A DNA stretch of 60,000 nt from Polytrichum commune (taxonomy: Eukaryota > Streptophyta > Polytrichopsida > Polytrichales > Polytrichaceae). Under the pieces are notes generated by a model, which saw only the letters and a program-made list of their open reading frames with translations, was not told the origin of the DNA and ran no database searches. The first letter of the stretch is position 1. The number at the start of each line of letters is the position of its first letter. The stretch is taken from the NCBI GenBank assembly GCA_950295325.1, contig OX485807.1, positions 49,570,440 to 49,630,439 of the forward strand. Direction: 5' to 3'. Shown here one piece after another: positions 36,001 to 49,900 of the stretch. The position numbers were made by a program, and so were the translations under genes.

Positions 36001-39000
36001 AACAGGAAGTTTTCTTGAATCAGCTACTTTTTTTGTTTCATTCCACCATGTCACTCAGAATATGGAGCAGTGATTGGGAATATTTCTTACTATAATTAGC
36101 CCTGATATGGTATTTTTTATGCTTTCAGCTACTTTGTATACTTATATGGAAGCCCTTTATTACCAAATACTGTGGATATATGTCCCTGCAATTTTCATCT
36201 ATACGGTGGTTTCTTATGATCTCTCCTGGTTTGCTGCGTCGAAGAAATACAGGTCTTAGTAGTACACATGCTATAGATTCATCTGCTTGAGTCTTCGTGT
36301 TACCTTTGTGGAGAGATGTAACAGAAACTCAAGCCCAAGGATTCGGGAGCTGATGAAGTTCTGAATCACTGGGGATATTGTGGAAGACCGTAGGTTCTTC
36401 CATGCAGAGTGTTTTGGAAGCATGGTCCCTGCTCAAATGGCTTGCACCCATATGGCTATTGCCTAGTTACCACATGTGTAAATTTTTATTTTATTTTCTA
36501 ATTTCCGACTGCTTCATTGTGCCAATCGCCTTGAACCGAGTAACTTCAAAAGCCTAGCATCATCCATACCTCTCCATTTCCTTTTAAAGGTTTACGGGTT
36601 CTTACCTTCATCTATAAGTGTTGATGATGTTTGAGCCGCATCGATACTCACAGGACACATATTCATGTAACACGCAGAACACGGAGGTCCAGACCGATGT
36701 GAAGATGATGTTGGAGCTTCGGAGTCACGGCACAGGAAGCGAGCGGATCACAAACACTATCACATCGCATTCAGAAAATTCGTCGCCGAAATCTTCGTCC
36801 ACCACTCAGGCTGATGATGAGGAAGAGGATGATGATAATGATTCTACCTCTTGGAAGCACTCCAAGTCCTTCTCGGATCGCATTGAGCATCCACCGCATT
36901 CAGCGCAACCACGAAGAACTACCTCGTCGCGATCCCCCCGTCGCTGCAAGATCGACATCGACTCAGGGTTAATGCTGGCCAGCCAACTTGTGGAGAAAAA
37001 TTCTTCCTTCTCCTCACCTCAGCATGCGAGCTGCAGGCTCTCGGAGGAGATGGTCCGGAGAATGATGGACATTTACTGCCACCTTGCGGAGCCCAGCGGC
37101 GACCCGCACTCATCCCCAGAGTGCCCCTTGTCACCGTCCTCGCACGGCACCCGGTTGTCTTCGAACTCCCTCTCCTCAACCTCTTCCTCTGAGTCCTCGG
37201 ACAGCAACCCTAATTCCTCCCCGCCGCCGATGGTGATGAGCCTCCTGGAGGATCCCATTGGGTGCGACAGCAGCCCTGATCCTTACAAGGCCATGGGGAA
37301 GCTGCCGTGGGCGGACATCGGCCCTTACGGTACTGCCTTCGAGGTCCCCTGGCTCTCGGTTGGCAAGGAGCAGCTTGGATACGTTGCCAATGCGCTTGCC
37401 GAGTTTCGCGTGTTGGTGAAGCAGTTGGCCAATGTTAACCCTTCGGAGATGAGCCATGAGCAGAAGCTGGCGTTTTGGATTAACCTCTACAACTCGCTGC
37501 TCATGCATGTCAGTGTTCTTCACTTCAAATAAACTATATGCTTGCAATTTTACGATCATGTCTTCATGCATGTTGTCTTCTTCACCTAGAGTACTAAATT
37601 TATGGGGAAACTTCAAGTTGCCATGGATTCCAGGTGATTCTGTACGGTGTTGATGTTTTGATGAATTGGGTCGTGATGAATAATGAGTTATTTAAGAGGA
37701 ATCTGACGTCTCTCTCCAGGCTTTCCTTGCATATGGCATACCTCGCACCGACCTCAAGTTCTTCACTCTCATGCAAAAGGTACGTTCTTGTCTCTCCCCG
37801 GGGTGTCCTCTGTCTGTAGCACTCGCAGAGTTCACCGTCTTTTAGAACTTGGTTTGGAGCTGCTAAACCATTTCTTTAAAGGAGCAATAATTTGGGAGCT
37901 ACTTTTAGATTGTAAGCATCTGTAAGACTACAAGTTCTAAAAAATCTATAAAAAAATAAATTTCGAAGTGAAGTATAGCAATTAGGGGGTCTGGATGGTT
38001 TGGACCCCTTTTTTAGAAAACCGCTTCTAATTAGTTTCAAATCATATCAATGGATTCCTCTCAATGACCTCTTTTCTACCATGTTTCTCCTTTTTGTGAA
38101 AGAACAAATCATTAATTCATGAGAAGTATTAGAAGTGATCTAGAAGCAATTGTTTGACAAGGGAGAGTTGCCACCCAGGGTGGTCTTTGGAGGTTGGAAC
38201 TTGGAAAATTGTTTCACTCCCTGTGGGCGTTGACATAGTGGACATGTTTATGAAACAAGTGCGAACTTAGTTAGTACAATTGGTATGCATACTGATGTTG
38301 TTTCGACGTGCGACCTGCAGGCGGCATATTGTGTAGGCGGACACTGGTTCAATGCAGCAGTCATCGAGCACTGCCTGCTGAAGGGGAAGGTGGTGTCGCA
38401 CCGGCCACAATTTGTAAGCCCCGGAATTGAACTCTGCGATTTCAATCGGTCATGTTTGCTCAACAGTGACTTCTCCCCCTATAAATCGCTGTAAGTCTAG
38501 CAGAGATGATCATCTCAGACCGGTTACTGAAGAATCCTTGCTATATTGACTTGTTTGTGGTGCAGGCATTGATGATGGCTCTGCAAAACAAGAAGCTGAC
38601 GGAGGAGCAGAATAACTATGGCATTGACCGCATCGAGCCGGAAGTCAACTTCGCCCTCTCTTGTGGCACTCGATCCTCCCCAATGGTGAGCAAGCTTACA
38701 TTTATCAATCCCCCCCATGACCAGATTTGGTTTGAAAACAACATGTGACCAAAGTTGACACCATTCGATGATTCCAATCCACGTCTAAGTGAATAACAGC
38801 AAGAACTTGAACCTCAATTCTGTGACCCCTGCTTTCGAATATTTGCTACTACCTAGCTCTAAGATCATCGACATTTGAAAGACTTCTTTGTGAAGTGACA
38901 TCCAATTATCATTTCATTAGTAATATTAGAAAGTGATGAGTTGGCACCCCGGAAGTTGTGCCTTCTACCAGTGACTGATTGAGAATTGGCGAAGATCTCA

Positions 39001-39524
39001 ATAGTTTGAATATAGGGATCATCAAACTCCCCAAAATTATCACGGTCAAGCCCCCCCCCCCCCCCCCCCCCCTTTCCCCCACAAACCCTAAAGAGTACCA
39101 GGATTCAAGCTGATCATGCTCTCAATTCTCTTCTCAGGTTCGGATCTACACACCCAAGCGCATCCACGAGGAGCTCCAGTCCGCCTTCCAGGACTATTTG
39201 CGTGCATCCGTGGGGATGAATGCGAAAGGCAAATTTTTGGTCCCTGAGCTCGTCTACAACTACGCCCGGAACTTCGTCGACGACAAGTCTTTGATCGATT
39301 GGGTGTGTCAGTTTCTTCCAACTGCCCAGGTGGTGGTCCTATACGAGAATCTTCAGCAACGGCAACGTAGGCAGAGCCGACTAATTCGAACTCGCTCCAA
39401 CTTCACAGTCATCCCCTTCAACTCCACACTCCGTTACCTGTTCCCATCTGGGTCATCCAGCCTGAAGTCACCGCAGGGGAGCTCATCTTGCAGTATCAAG
39501 AGGTGGTTTGCCCCATATGTGTGA
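33089..39524 (+). CDS. DUF547 protein with MIP1-type leucine zipper
   Basis: Ten exons inferred: 33089-33246, 33410-33455, 33613-33738, 33938-34444, 35357-35863, 36654-37508, 37720-37779, 38321-38413, 38566-38685, 39138-39524. All introns are GT-AG and the sum is exactly 953 codons with TGA at 39522. The N-terminal third (residues about 54-165: LENLVRRSELENE, LLQELQQEVELHQVLEQAL, LLSDISRLEVFVLELEVQT) is the coiled-coil leucine zipper found in plant ternary-complex-factor MIP1-like proteins. A long low-complexity middle follows, Pro/Ser-rich with an SP repeat and an acidic E/G run near residues 390-420. DUF547 spans about 690-905, with KLAFWINLYNSLLMH, AYCVGGHWFNAAVIEH and the C-terminal FNSTLRYLFP. 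The biochemical role of DUF547 is unknown to me; homologues are adaptor-like. At 952 residues it is longer than the 500-700 usual for the family. The start at 33089 and the acceptor at 33613 are the least certain points. Confidence 0.88.
34489..34513 (+). repeat. GA microsatellite in DUF547 intron 4
   Basis: About 12 GA units, 45 bases after the splice donor at 34445. Confidence 0.9.
34525..34835 (+). repeat. Tandem duplication, about 147-bp period, in DUF547 intron 4
   Basis: The block starting AGAGAAGGAGGTCACATAAG (about 34530) recurs as AGAGAAGAAAGTTACATAAG (about 34678), and both copies continue through TTATTGATCTACTT and TATAAGGTCACT. Confidence 0.8.
34840..34940 (+). pseudogene. 5S rRNA-derived sequence
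   Basis: Contains CGGATCCCGTGGGACCTCCG, ACGTTAAGCCGCCTAAGGC (box A position) and TGGATGGGTGATCTCCCAG (box C position) in the order and spacing of 5S rRNA. The 5' half is poorly conserved. It lies in an intron of the DUF547 gene, sense strand, just after the duplicated block. It could be a Cassandra-type terminal-repeat retrotransposon piece, a 5S-derived SINE, or a 5S pseudogene. Confidence 0.75.
39051..39072 (+). repeat. 22-base C homopolymer in last intron of DUF547 gene
   Basis: Uninterrupted C run 66 bases upstream of the last exon's acceptor. Confidence 0.9.
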
Positions 39525-42148
39525 CCGACTATTTAAAAAAATTGTTCATGCACTACTAAGTTACCTCCACTAGTAAGTTACCTCCTGAATCTCTGTAGGA
39601 ATATCATTCAATGTGTCCATGGTTCCCCCCTTCCCGATGGTCCTCAACGCAAAGTTGAGGGTGTATCCGAGTCTGTACAGTGAGGAAAACCGAATCAAAA
39701 GTAGATAGAACACGACATAACCCATTAGGGGTTCACCAGCAATTGTAGCTCACTTGTTCAAATTATGAAAAGCTCAATGCCACTGTGTCACCCATTCATC
39801 TCTGGATGCCCAGTCTAAATAATGCGGATGTTATTCGGTTCCTTTTCCTAATCGGACCATTATATTTGATTGGTGTGTGGTTAGGTGAGAATCAAAGAAT
39901 AACACCATAAATACAAATGTTTATAAGAGATTATAAGAGATCACTCTACACTCAGTAGTGAACACAATTGGGAGAACCTTTGTAATCAGCCAACGAATCA
40001 ACAATTTATGCACTTCCAAAACTATAACTAAACCATGAAAGGTCAAACTTGCAATTCGATTTCGCTGATGTATTATTGTTTCACAGTTGGGCATGAGAAA
40101 ATGTGGGTTCAGCAGATGCAACCGTATGGCAGATCATGTGTGTTGTGTTCAAGCCTCATGCATGCCTGGCTTCTTTTATACACCGCTCACACACGCCAAA
40201 CTTCAGATGTTTTGGAGCGTTTGACATTTCGAAAAACAGGCACACGAGTGCAATTATTTCTTGAGATGGTGAATGTTGAAATTCAGGGTAAAGTGTTTTG
40301 GTAGAAAGGCGTAACTCACATACGAGGAATGGGAAAGTGATATAGTTGTCACCATTGGCAAGGCGGGATTTGTGGTGAGGAATGCAAGTGTTTGAACATT
40401 TTATTGTGCATTGAGGGCTGTCATACATTTCAAAATGTTTGACGACCATGTAGAACACTGTGATCAGACGTCGGACGTTCTAGGTTGTCCGACGTGAACT
40501 CCTAAGGGCCGAGGCCGACGTTTACGTTTTTGTCTGAACAGGCTCAACAATAGGAGTGTACATGGTTTTGTTAAATTTGTTTGAACAATTCTAACTACAA
40601 TTTGACCATGCCATCCATACAATCAAATTTATCATCAAAGGTTTCGCTTTTCTTCAATAATCTGCTGAAGTGGGACTCAACTGTTTTAGGCGATTGTGGG
40701 AAGATTTTTCTTCAGCCTTCAGGGGTTAAAATGCACGAAGGTGGTTCGCCAACTTGCGGGAGGGTCCTTTGACGTTCCAAAATGTCGGATGCTTGCCATG
40801 TGCGAGTGGCGTAAGAAAGAGATGACTCCGATGTTCCCACCTGCATGAATTATGCTGTTGTTTAATCTTCGAGTTGCTCTATCTATTATTTTTAATCTGG
40901 AAATGTGCATACATGAATCAGGGAGGACTTCAAAAGTGAACGCCTTCAACGAGTGTCTCCGAGTCTTTAAACTCAAGGAAACTGAATGAGAAGTAGATAG
41001 AACACGATCTATCCCATTAGGGGTTTACCAGCAATCATAGATTATTGTGGAAATTGTGAAAAGCTCAATTTCACCTCGACACCCATTTTTCTGTGAAATC
41101 AAAATTCATGGTACAGAATGTCTCAATAGTTGCAGCTGGTCACGTTTACTGTCCTCTTCCAGTACTAATGGACCAATGAAGAGGGTGAATAGTTACAGAT
41201 CAACCGTTTCATTTTCCCGAAGTACCGGTTTAAAATCAAGCCACTAGGAATTGAACCGAACTATATTTTGAATCTTCTACTATTTAAGTGAGAACAAGGA
41301 ACAATCAAAGCGTTTCAATGAAATTACCGGTTGATAATAAAGACGTAAAGAATAGCAGTTGATATGGATCGGCAACAAACGCACCCGGCGTGGCAACTCA
41401 AACAAATAATTATACGGGGCTCATCCAAAACTTTCACAAAGGCATAGATTATGTACACATAAACGTACACATAACCTAGACTATGTTTCAAATGATCTGG
41501 ATTATGTTTCAAGTAATCTACAACTTTCAACTATTGAAGAGGGGTTGAAGAGTTTCAAAAGAGAATCGGGAGAGAAACCACCAAGCGATGTCAGGAAGAG
41601 AGTTAGGGTTAGGGCTTACAAGACAAAATAATCTATATTATCTTCAAATAAATAATTAGGTCTGATGATGATTATGTAAATTATAATTAGGTATGATGGA
41701 GACCAGATTATGGACTAGCCCCCTGTCCAAGAGAAAGTCCACATTACTTTCCAACTATTCATGTATTTATAATACATTGACATGTTTAAATCACAAAAAT
41801 TATTACGTATTATGGGCGGTCTAATGTGCACTATATCACTCCATTCTAAGTTCTGTAAAATTATTCTTTGGTGTGAATGTACAAGGATAAAGTGGATGGA
41901 TTACGTGTTACAAATTATTTGTTTGAGTTGCCACCTCGGGCAAACACATACAGGATCATGATTTTATGTTGGATGGATGAGATGATCCCCTCCCTCCAAG
42001 ATCTCAGAGTTTCCCAAATCGTTACCCAACTGGGTGTATGAATAGTTGTCAACAACAGATCATCCTGAGGAGACCAGCTTAAGAAAATAACAAACACAAA
42101 GCTTATGATTGGAGATAAATAAACTATCTGGAGCTGCACACACACAGC
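39525..42148. repeat. Downstream region with duplicated repeat, no gene
   Basis: About 39640-39800 resembles about 40950-41090 (GTAGATAGAACACGA, CCATTAGGGGTT, CCAGCAAT). About 40830-40975 also resembles 51780-51930 in an intron of the aminotransferase gene. Near 40465-40490 a short hairpin GTCGGACGTTCTAGGTTGTCCGAC is present. No gene is supported. Confidence 0.5.
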
Positions 42149-42233
42149 GGGGTGGTGGCGCAGTTGGCTAGCGCGTAGGTCTCATAGCTAAAGAGAAATC
42201 CTGAGGTCGAGAGTTCGAGCCTCTCTCACCCCA
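42149..42233 (+). tRNA. trnM-CAT: tRNA-Met(CAT), elongator, with intron
   Basis: Acceptor GGGGTGG pairs with TCACCCC; D arm GCGC-AGTTGGCTA-GCGC; anticodon loop CTCATA; T arm GAGAG-TTCGAGC-CTCTC. The 85 nt exceed a mature tRNA by about 12, an intron just 3' of the anticodon, as is usual for the plant elongator tRNA-Met. A TTTT terminator follows at 42235-42238. All stems look sound, so it is probably functional. Confidence 0.95.
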
Positions 42234-42238
42234 CTTTT

Positions 42239-43001
42239 GGCAATTTCAAAAATTCCTGGCATTGCCAAGTTTTAATCCATCTACTCTTATCTGTGCAATT
42301 AGATTGCCACACGCTATTTTATCGACATTCAGTACAAAACATTTAAAAAAAAATTACTGTGTTTTGCTACCCAGATCTATAAACAGAGTAATGCCCCTTT
42401 CCCACCTGACTTTAGTTAAGACCCAAAGCATTTCCTAAAAACCGGGTAAAGCTCCCTCGGTTATAGCGGAGGCATCCGACTATCCCAATGCACCTACAAG
42501 AACTTGCTCCGGAGATTTCCAAGTAGGTTTTAGTTAAGTAGCTTTCACACATGTTCATGGTTTTATCTACCAAGCAATGAATGTTGGGTAGTTTTTGTCC
42601 CATCCCCAAATGCCTTACTACTCACCTATCTTACCATCGGTTTTTGTTAATGAAGCTCCTCGTGCCCTCATAGCTAAGACTAAAAAGCAACCAATCACAA
42701 GGGTGGGAGGCGACACTTTTAAAGTGCCTATATTCTTGCCTCATGTTTAGGTACCGATGGGAGGGTCGGTGGTTGAGGCTTAAAACCTCCACTTTTAAGC
42801 CATGCCACATCATTTGCCACCTAGGCTCGGCACTAAAAAGAGCCGTATGTGTGAACCCTAGATAACTAAAACCGCTTTTAGACTAAGACTACTTCTAACT
42901 AATGTCAGGTGGGAATGCCCCATAATGCATGTAATTGTGATCTAATTTTGGCCCAAGGTAATTTGCATGGTAAAGAGTCAACCTATTCATGATGTCAACC
43001 T
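42239..43001. other. Unassigned intergenic sequence
   Basis: No gene or named repeat recognised. Confidence 0.4.
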
Positions 43002-44470
43002 AGAGTAGAGGTGTCCATAACCAATCACTTATTAGATCCTACGCGAAATCTGGAGAAATATAAGATGGTGCAATTTTTTCTCATCTAGGAGGATAAAAAT
43101 CAAGAGAACTGCAATTCTTTTGGTAATTTTATTCCTCATATTGAAATTACTGTGAATTTTTAAGCCAACTCGAAAACATTACCAATGTCTAGGGACTGTC
43201 ATAACCGTTCATTTTGAGACAAATTCCTCCTCACTTTAGTACACAAAATTGGGGGCATGTGTCATGGCACTAGAGTTAGTTTCCATGTAGGCCGCTCACC
43301 CACCATACTCTACAGTAGAGGCGTCTATAACCGATTACTTAAGAGGTTTTGCACCAGATCTGGAGAAGTATAAGGAAGTACAAAATTTTCTCATGTAGGA
43401 AGATAGAAATTAAGAGGACTGCAATGTTTTAGGTAATTTTATTCCTTAAATTGAAATAAATGTGAATTTATTGAAGCCAAAAGTTGGCATGAACATATTA
43501 CCAATGTCTATATCGAGCAAGCACAGTCAAGTATACAAGAAAGTGCTCCAGTATACTAAAACCATAAATTTTTTGGTCAAACACCTAAAAGTAGTAGCAA
43601 AGTGTTGTTTAATTTTTTTTCATGGTGCTCAAGATGAGAACTTCAAAACTTATCATTAAAAGATCGCTCAAAAGGTATGCTTAATACTAGTTTTGGACGT
43701 CGATTTCATGACCTTAAATATTTTAAAATTGATGTTCTTTTCATATTCCTAGAATTCATTATAAACTTGAGGGAACAATTACAAAAAAAGATTGTGAAAA
43801 ACATCATTTTAATGTAATTTGATCATGTTTTAAGAAAATTCTAGACAATTACGTGTTCAACATATCTACTTGCACACTACTTGCACCGTCTTCTAAAACA
43901 TGTAGACTTTTCTTGAAAAAAATTTGGTAACATAAATTACTTGGCTTTGTAAATCAATGTGTTTTTCAAATGTTTATGGTTTTTTCCTTCACAAAATTCA
44001 AAGTTAGTATATAGTTTTGAATCACTTTCACTTAAACCTATCCAGAGTAATGGAGTTGTGTACTTGACCATGCTTGTGCCCTATAGTCTGCCCTCGAGTC
44101 TGCCATAACTACTCATTCTTCCTCACGTTAGCATTCAAAACCAAGACATGTGTCATGACATTATTCATTCCAGCTTGATCGATATTCAATCCTAGCTTGA
44201 TCGAAATTTAATCCCAACGTAATTGAAATTCATGTACCCTTAAAGATTGCCAATGGGACCTTAATTGGGTACACATGTCTCTACATTTCCACTAGAATAT
44301 GGTGGGTGAGCGGCCTACATGGAAACCAACCCTTCGGAACAACGAAACATGGAACCTAATTTTAACCATCCACAAAAGGAGATTACCGAAATCAATCCCA
44401 ACTTCATCGAAATTACGGCACCCTATAAATTCCCTATGGGATCCTGACCGGAAATAGTCGACTCTACTTG
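43002..44470. repeat. Complex of TIR-element copies related to 30358-30905
   Basis: AGTAGAGGTGTCCATAACC (about 43006) and AGTAGAGGCGTCTATAACCG (about 43316) open two direct copies of about 165 bp. About 44290-44460 matches the right half of the element at 30358-30905, and 43270-43305 is inverted relative to 44295-44330. Confidence 0.5.
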
Positions 44471-45972
44471 TAATTGCAACATGTTCACAATGTCAACCTA
44501 ATTGCAAACTATTTTGCAATGTCAACGTAATTGCAAACTATTTTGTGATGTCAACATAATTGCAAACTAATTGCACATATCAGTGTACTTTTTTCTACTT
44601 ATTTGTTCACTTCACAGTTCTTTGGAAGCTGTGAGCTGCATGTTATGCCTGAGAGGGTCGAGTGATAATTTGGTTGCAAAATTGGGGGAAGAAACTCAGA
44701 TCACAAGGCACAGAGCAGGCCTTCCGACTACATCAGGTGGCACAGGTTTAGGCATAGATTTACTGCTTGAAATTGGAAGAAATTGTAGTATAAATTTGCC
44801 TAATACTGAGAAAATACATTTATCAGACAACACCTACCATCAAAACACGCATATGTAAACTACTACCGTAGCTCTCTAGCAGCTTGGGCAGAAAATAATT
44901 TCATTGAGTGTCCAAAAAAAAAAAAAAAAACATTCCAAGAGTGCCTGAAATCACAATAATGCAAGTGACATTCACTGGAATCCAACAAAGTAGCATCACA
45001 TGACTTTAACAATGTCTTCACTCGGCATCAATCTCTTTCATGATCTAAAAAAAAATACAAGCATGAATTTGCTCCACGAAGCAAAACCCTAACATACAAG
45101 TAAAAGACAAACTTTAGGGTAAGGAATGTTGGTTAAGGGAGGTGTTTACGTTAATCATAGCCATCATAGATGAAATTAAGAAACCATTTATGAATGATAG
45201 AAATGACTTGGATGAATGCCTAATTTATTTTAAATTTATTTTTTGAATTTTCCCAATTTTAGAATATTATTTTCTCGGCTGCCTAACTTACTTTCGCACT
45301 TTAGTTAACTATTAGGCAGAAAGGTGCCCAAGCTGCTAGAGAGCTACGGTACTTTGCTTTGAACACCAACTTGCCTTCAAAACATGCACATGTTCATCAT
45401 GTCCAAGATTTCAAGATCTTCAGATATTGTTTGAAGCATTGAAAGTATGTGACAATTTCCAGGTCCAGCATTTTCAGGTATTCGAACTTTTGGAATATCT
45501 GGAGCAAGGTGCATAAATGATCTAGGTCTAAAAATATACAAACATTGGGCAAAAATATGGCCAACCTGGACCTGCACATACACTACGTCGAACCTCATCA
45601 AATTCATCGCTCAAATTTTGAGCTCCAGGGTAAATTCCTTGGCAAAACGCCAGCCATGGCCAATAATCTGAAGTGAGTTATTTGTAATTGTTACCAACAT
45701 CAAGTGACGTCTTTGCAGCACACAATATGCATTGTATGGGAGGGAGGGAATTATCAATGCAAGCCTAAATCAAAACTTGACCCCTATAAGTTTTGTTGCC
45801 GATTCATCTCAATGACTTGGACTAGACTACTTCGTAGCCTTGAAGGCCTTTCCAATGTCAAACTGACTAAAAACAATAACCTCCGGAGTGCATACTATTT
45901 CAAGATTTTTATGTCAGACGAATGAGAGGCACACTTGTATGCAATAATTCCTACTGTTGCGATTCGTGAGTA
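44471..45972. other. Unassigned intergenic sequence
   Basis: A triple repeat of TGTCAAC(C/G)TAATTGCAAACTA lies at 44490-44565, and AGCTGCTAGAGAGCTACGG is inverted between about 44868 and 45330, suggesting a further element around 44870-45350. No gene. Confidence 0.4.
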
Positions 45973-46305
45973 CATTAAATATGATATTTAGTGTTTGATT
46001 GTATTTAATGTTGTTACCACCATACCTGCTCAACACTAATTTTCAGTTCTTTGATAATTAGTGTTAGAGGATTTGCTAGAAGATATGTTGGATTCTCCTG
46101 TTATCATTGTTAATTTGTTTTTATCATATCCTTACTAACACTAAATTCAAACATGTAACTTCCACATATTACCATAGTTGATAGTTAGTATTTGAGTCTA
46201 CATTTAACATTACGTACTTTCATAGGGTTATTGACATTTAGTGTAGGCGTTCGTATTTAGTGTGTCAAACACTAAACATGCTGTTTAGTGTAGCTAGGTT
46301 AGAAG
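45973..46305. mobile_element. Short element with ACTACACTAAATA-type ends, copy 2
   Basis: Matches 28467-28765 over most of its length; ends GAGTACATTAAATATG and TGTTTAGTGTAGC are inverted and imperfect. Confidence 0.6.
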
Positions 46306-46793
46306 CAGTGTTCAAACGTTCGAGACCGCTTGAGTCTAGGACTTTCTGGGAGGTTCATAGGTACTAAAGAGTTAGAAGTTGCTTGTGCAGATTAGTTGCC
46401 ATCATTCCAGAGGTATTTTCTCCACTCACCGGTAGTTTAGTTTCATTGTTGCCATGACTTTGTATTGAGACACGCTGGTGCTTTGTAATAAAGAGTGTGA
46501 ATAAGATTTGATGCACGTCATGTGGGAGACATGTGAGCTTGTCTGGTTCCACTCGTCACAATAATTCCCTCTCCCCCCTCATTGTAGGTGGCAATAATAT
46601 GCAAAACTTGATGAATTTGGAATTCCAAAAGCTTATTAACATGCAGAATACACTGAGATCTTGTTTATTTACAGAACAATGGAATTTCACACCCAGATTC
46701 CAGACTGGACAAGAAGAGAGCACTTGTGGTGGTGTGCAAGTGCAGGACCTCTCATCAGCTGACACGTGTACAAAAAGGTGTCAATGGGTCATT

Positions 46794-46861
46794 TTAGAGC
46801 TTGGACATGGTGTAATCCATCGCATCCACCAAGAAGTCTGCAACACATCAATGACGTTAAA

Positions 46862-46905
<44 letters not shown>

Positions 46906-49900
46906 AGCACAGAATCTCAGGCCTTATCTTCCTCGAAAGAAGCCGAAGTATCTCAAAAGCTTGAAGTAAATATGTAAATGCCTACTTCAGAAATCTTGAA
47001 AGATTATAGAGATATCCTTAAAGTCTCTCGGAAACTCTTGGTTTGGTAGGGAGCTTTGGTCCACTTTTCTAACATTTTATAATGGTTAATGAATTATAGA
47101 AGTGGTGTTGGAATTCCCAATGTTTAGTGAAATGAAGGAGAGGTGTTTGACTTTGGCCAAAAGACGGCTATACAAACAAATTGCATGTAGGCACCTGAAA
47201 GATGCTCTCGAAAGTTTGATAAGCACTTCATTTTTATATTACCGTCTTTTAGCTAAAATCAAATGCCTCTCCTTCATTTCACTAAACATTGGGGGTTCCA
47301 ACACCACTTTTATAATTCATTAATCATGCTAAAAGGTGGACCAAAGCTCCCTACCAAACCATGAATTTTTGAAAAACTTTTAAGGATAACTCTAACATGC
47401 ACTACAAAGAATAAAAATAAGCTCAAAAAATGATTATTACCTGCATCTTCCATTGAGAAACACATGGGTGGCTTGATTCGGAAGACGTTCCCATGAAGAC
47501 CTCCCTTTCCTACCAATACTCCAAGGTCTGCAAACCCCACACAATGTTTTTGAGACAAGCCATTTCAATAGAGTTCTCCATAAAGTCCCTCAAAGAGGGC
47601 CAAAACCATGGGTTTGGTGCTTTCTTTGAAAAAAGTTTCTATCAAAAGCTTGTTAGCTCGTCATGTATTGGAGCCTATTTCAAAAGTTGGGTGAAACTTT
47701 TGGGACTTCCATTTTCCACCTCTCAAACTTGAGAGATTTTTAGGAACTAAAATATGCACATGAGTCTCACTATCCTAAATCTCAAATCAGCCTATCCAAG
47801 GCTAGCTTGGCCCACCCATCATAGTAGGACAAGCTTTAAAAAGCCGGTTTCTAATAGTCCAACGACACTCTTTGTATATGATAATTAAGCATTAAGAAAA
47901 CTTGAGTGCCTTTATGTTGATTCTCATAAACTCAGGGTTTGGAACTAAACCCATCGTTTCAACTGCTTTGCTTTACAAATATCTCTACTGTATATAAAGA
48001 AGTGGCTTGTCAACATGCATTAGTATTATGCTCTATACTTGCAAAAATACAGGGACACATATTCGCTTATGAGTAGAGGATGGATGTCCCAAGGTTGTTT
48101 ACCTTTCAATGCCTCAAAAAGAACAAGTGTTTCTTCTTTAGCAGGGATTTTAGTTTGTCGATCTTTCACCAGCTCAACGCCCAGCATGAGACCCCTTCCG
48201 CGCACATTGCCAATAACTGCAGCAAAAAAAAAATGTAACATATTTCATCTCAGTACTTTACGGATGAAGTAGATTAGAGAAGAATATATTCAAACCCTTA
48301 AAGGACACAGGGTCTCAATATACGGCCATATACACAATTTATACAGGCCTACCAGTACATAACTTTTTTAAGAGATTTTAAGGATAACTCTATTGAGGAT
48401 GGTAGAGTTGGGCAACTTACTATCGTGCTTGTCTTGGAGAGCATTAAGACGACGCAGGAGGTGGTCTCCAACAGTGGCACAGTGCTGCTGCCGTTGTTCT
48501 TTGTCCAGAACCTCAAGCACAGCATGGCCTGCAGCTGAGCAGACAGGGTTGCCTCCATAGGTATTGAAGTGCAACCTCTGTGCCAGTACCCCTGCAATCT
48601 CCGGTGTTGTCACTACTGCTGCCAGGGGCAACCCATTGCCAATTCCCTGCAAACATCATGCGTTCTTTAATATTTTTAATTTTTAGAAATGGTTTCTTTT
48701 TTACCAATATCATTCCCAGTTCATCATTTAAATGCAGTTCATCATATGCATATCATGGTAATTAACTGCTACGCTTTCACTTCTTGGGAGAAGATCTTGA
48801 TACCAGAACTCTTCACTGTCCACTGCATTTTCCTCAAGAGCTCATCTTCATCACGATGTGAGTCTATGTAGTGAAAACAACTGGCAGGCATCTAAGGTAG
48901 ACATGCCTAATTCAGATACTTTTTTTCTCTCTGCACCTACTTCTGGTAAGATATGGAAACACACAGTTAGTTTGAAATGATTAGCAAATTCCAAATCATG
49001 CCTGAAGCCATCTGTCTTGTAATATTCGGACCTCCTATGAAGATCTCATCCATTATCAAAGTGAAGATTCTTATGCTCATGAAACGGTCGTAAAGGTTCC
49101 CCCCCCCCCCCAATTATGTTGACTATTGATTCTAGAATAATTAGCATATTTTGAGAACGTAGTTCAATCTCTTCTAAACACATGTCGTTTTGGTGTTCAT
49201 TCTTAGACCAACACCTAACCACATACCACTCACATATAGGTGTCCATATTACTGCTATGTTGGAATGAGGCATATCTACCTTACATGCAGGGATATACAA
49301 GGTACCTCATGGATCTATCAAGATATGTCAAGATGATTAACAGTCCAAGTATTTGGAAGGTTACTGACCTTAGCGAGTGTTACGATGTCTGGAACCACAC
49401 CCTGATTCTGAAAACCCCAGAAATTGGTACCCGTGCGACCAAACCCAGTTTGAACCTCATCTGCAATGCACAAGCCTCCAGCCTTCCGAACAATATCATA
49501 CGCTGCTGGGAGGTAGCCAGGTGCAAGTTCAACAGCTCCTCCCACACCCTGTCAATCAGTTTCACAAAAGTACCCGCATTACTAAATTAAGAATGCTGTA
49601 CTAGTAGATAAGAAACTAACTCTGTACTATCCAAGTCCAGTTAAATTGGTCATTCTAATGAATTCATCCTTAGTCATAGCCATATTAGAGTTATCCTTTC
49701 AGTCCTACCTCCTAGTTCACCTGAGGTAAATCCGTGCAATCTCAGCCGTTGAGAGCATGGAGGTTTGGACTTACCATTTCACATGGGGTCCCAAGTCCCA
49801 AGTATGACATGGATGCTTATATGGCAGCACTTTTTGGAGGTGAGGCGGGACTTGTGTTGAGAGTTGGGTTGAGCAACAAGCTAGACCCAACTCGCAACAC

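Noticed and set aside
36919-37616. Minus-strand frames antisense to the DUF547 gene
   Set aside because: Shadows of the Ser-rich, GC-rich exon 6; low complexity and no domain.
44571-44858. 95-residue frame near a repeated TGCAAACTA motif
   Set aside because: No domain, surrounded by repeats and not supported by splice sites.
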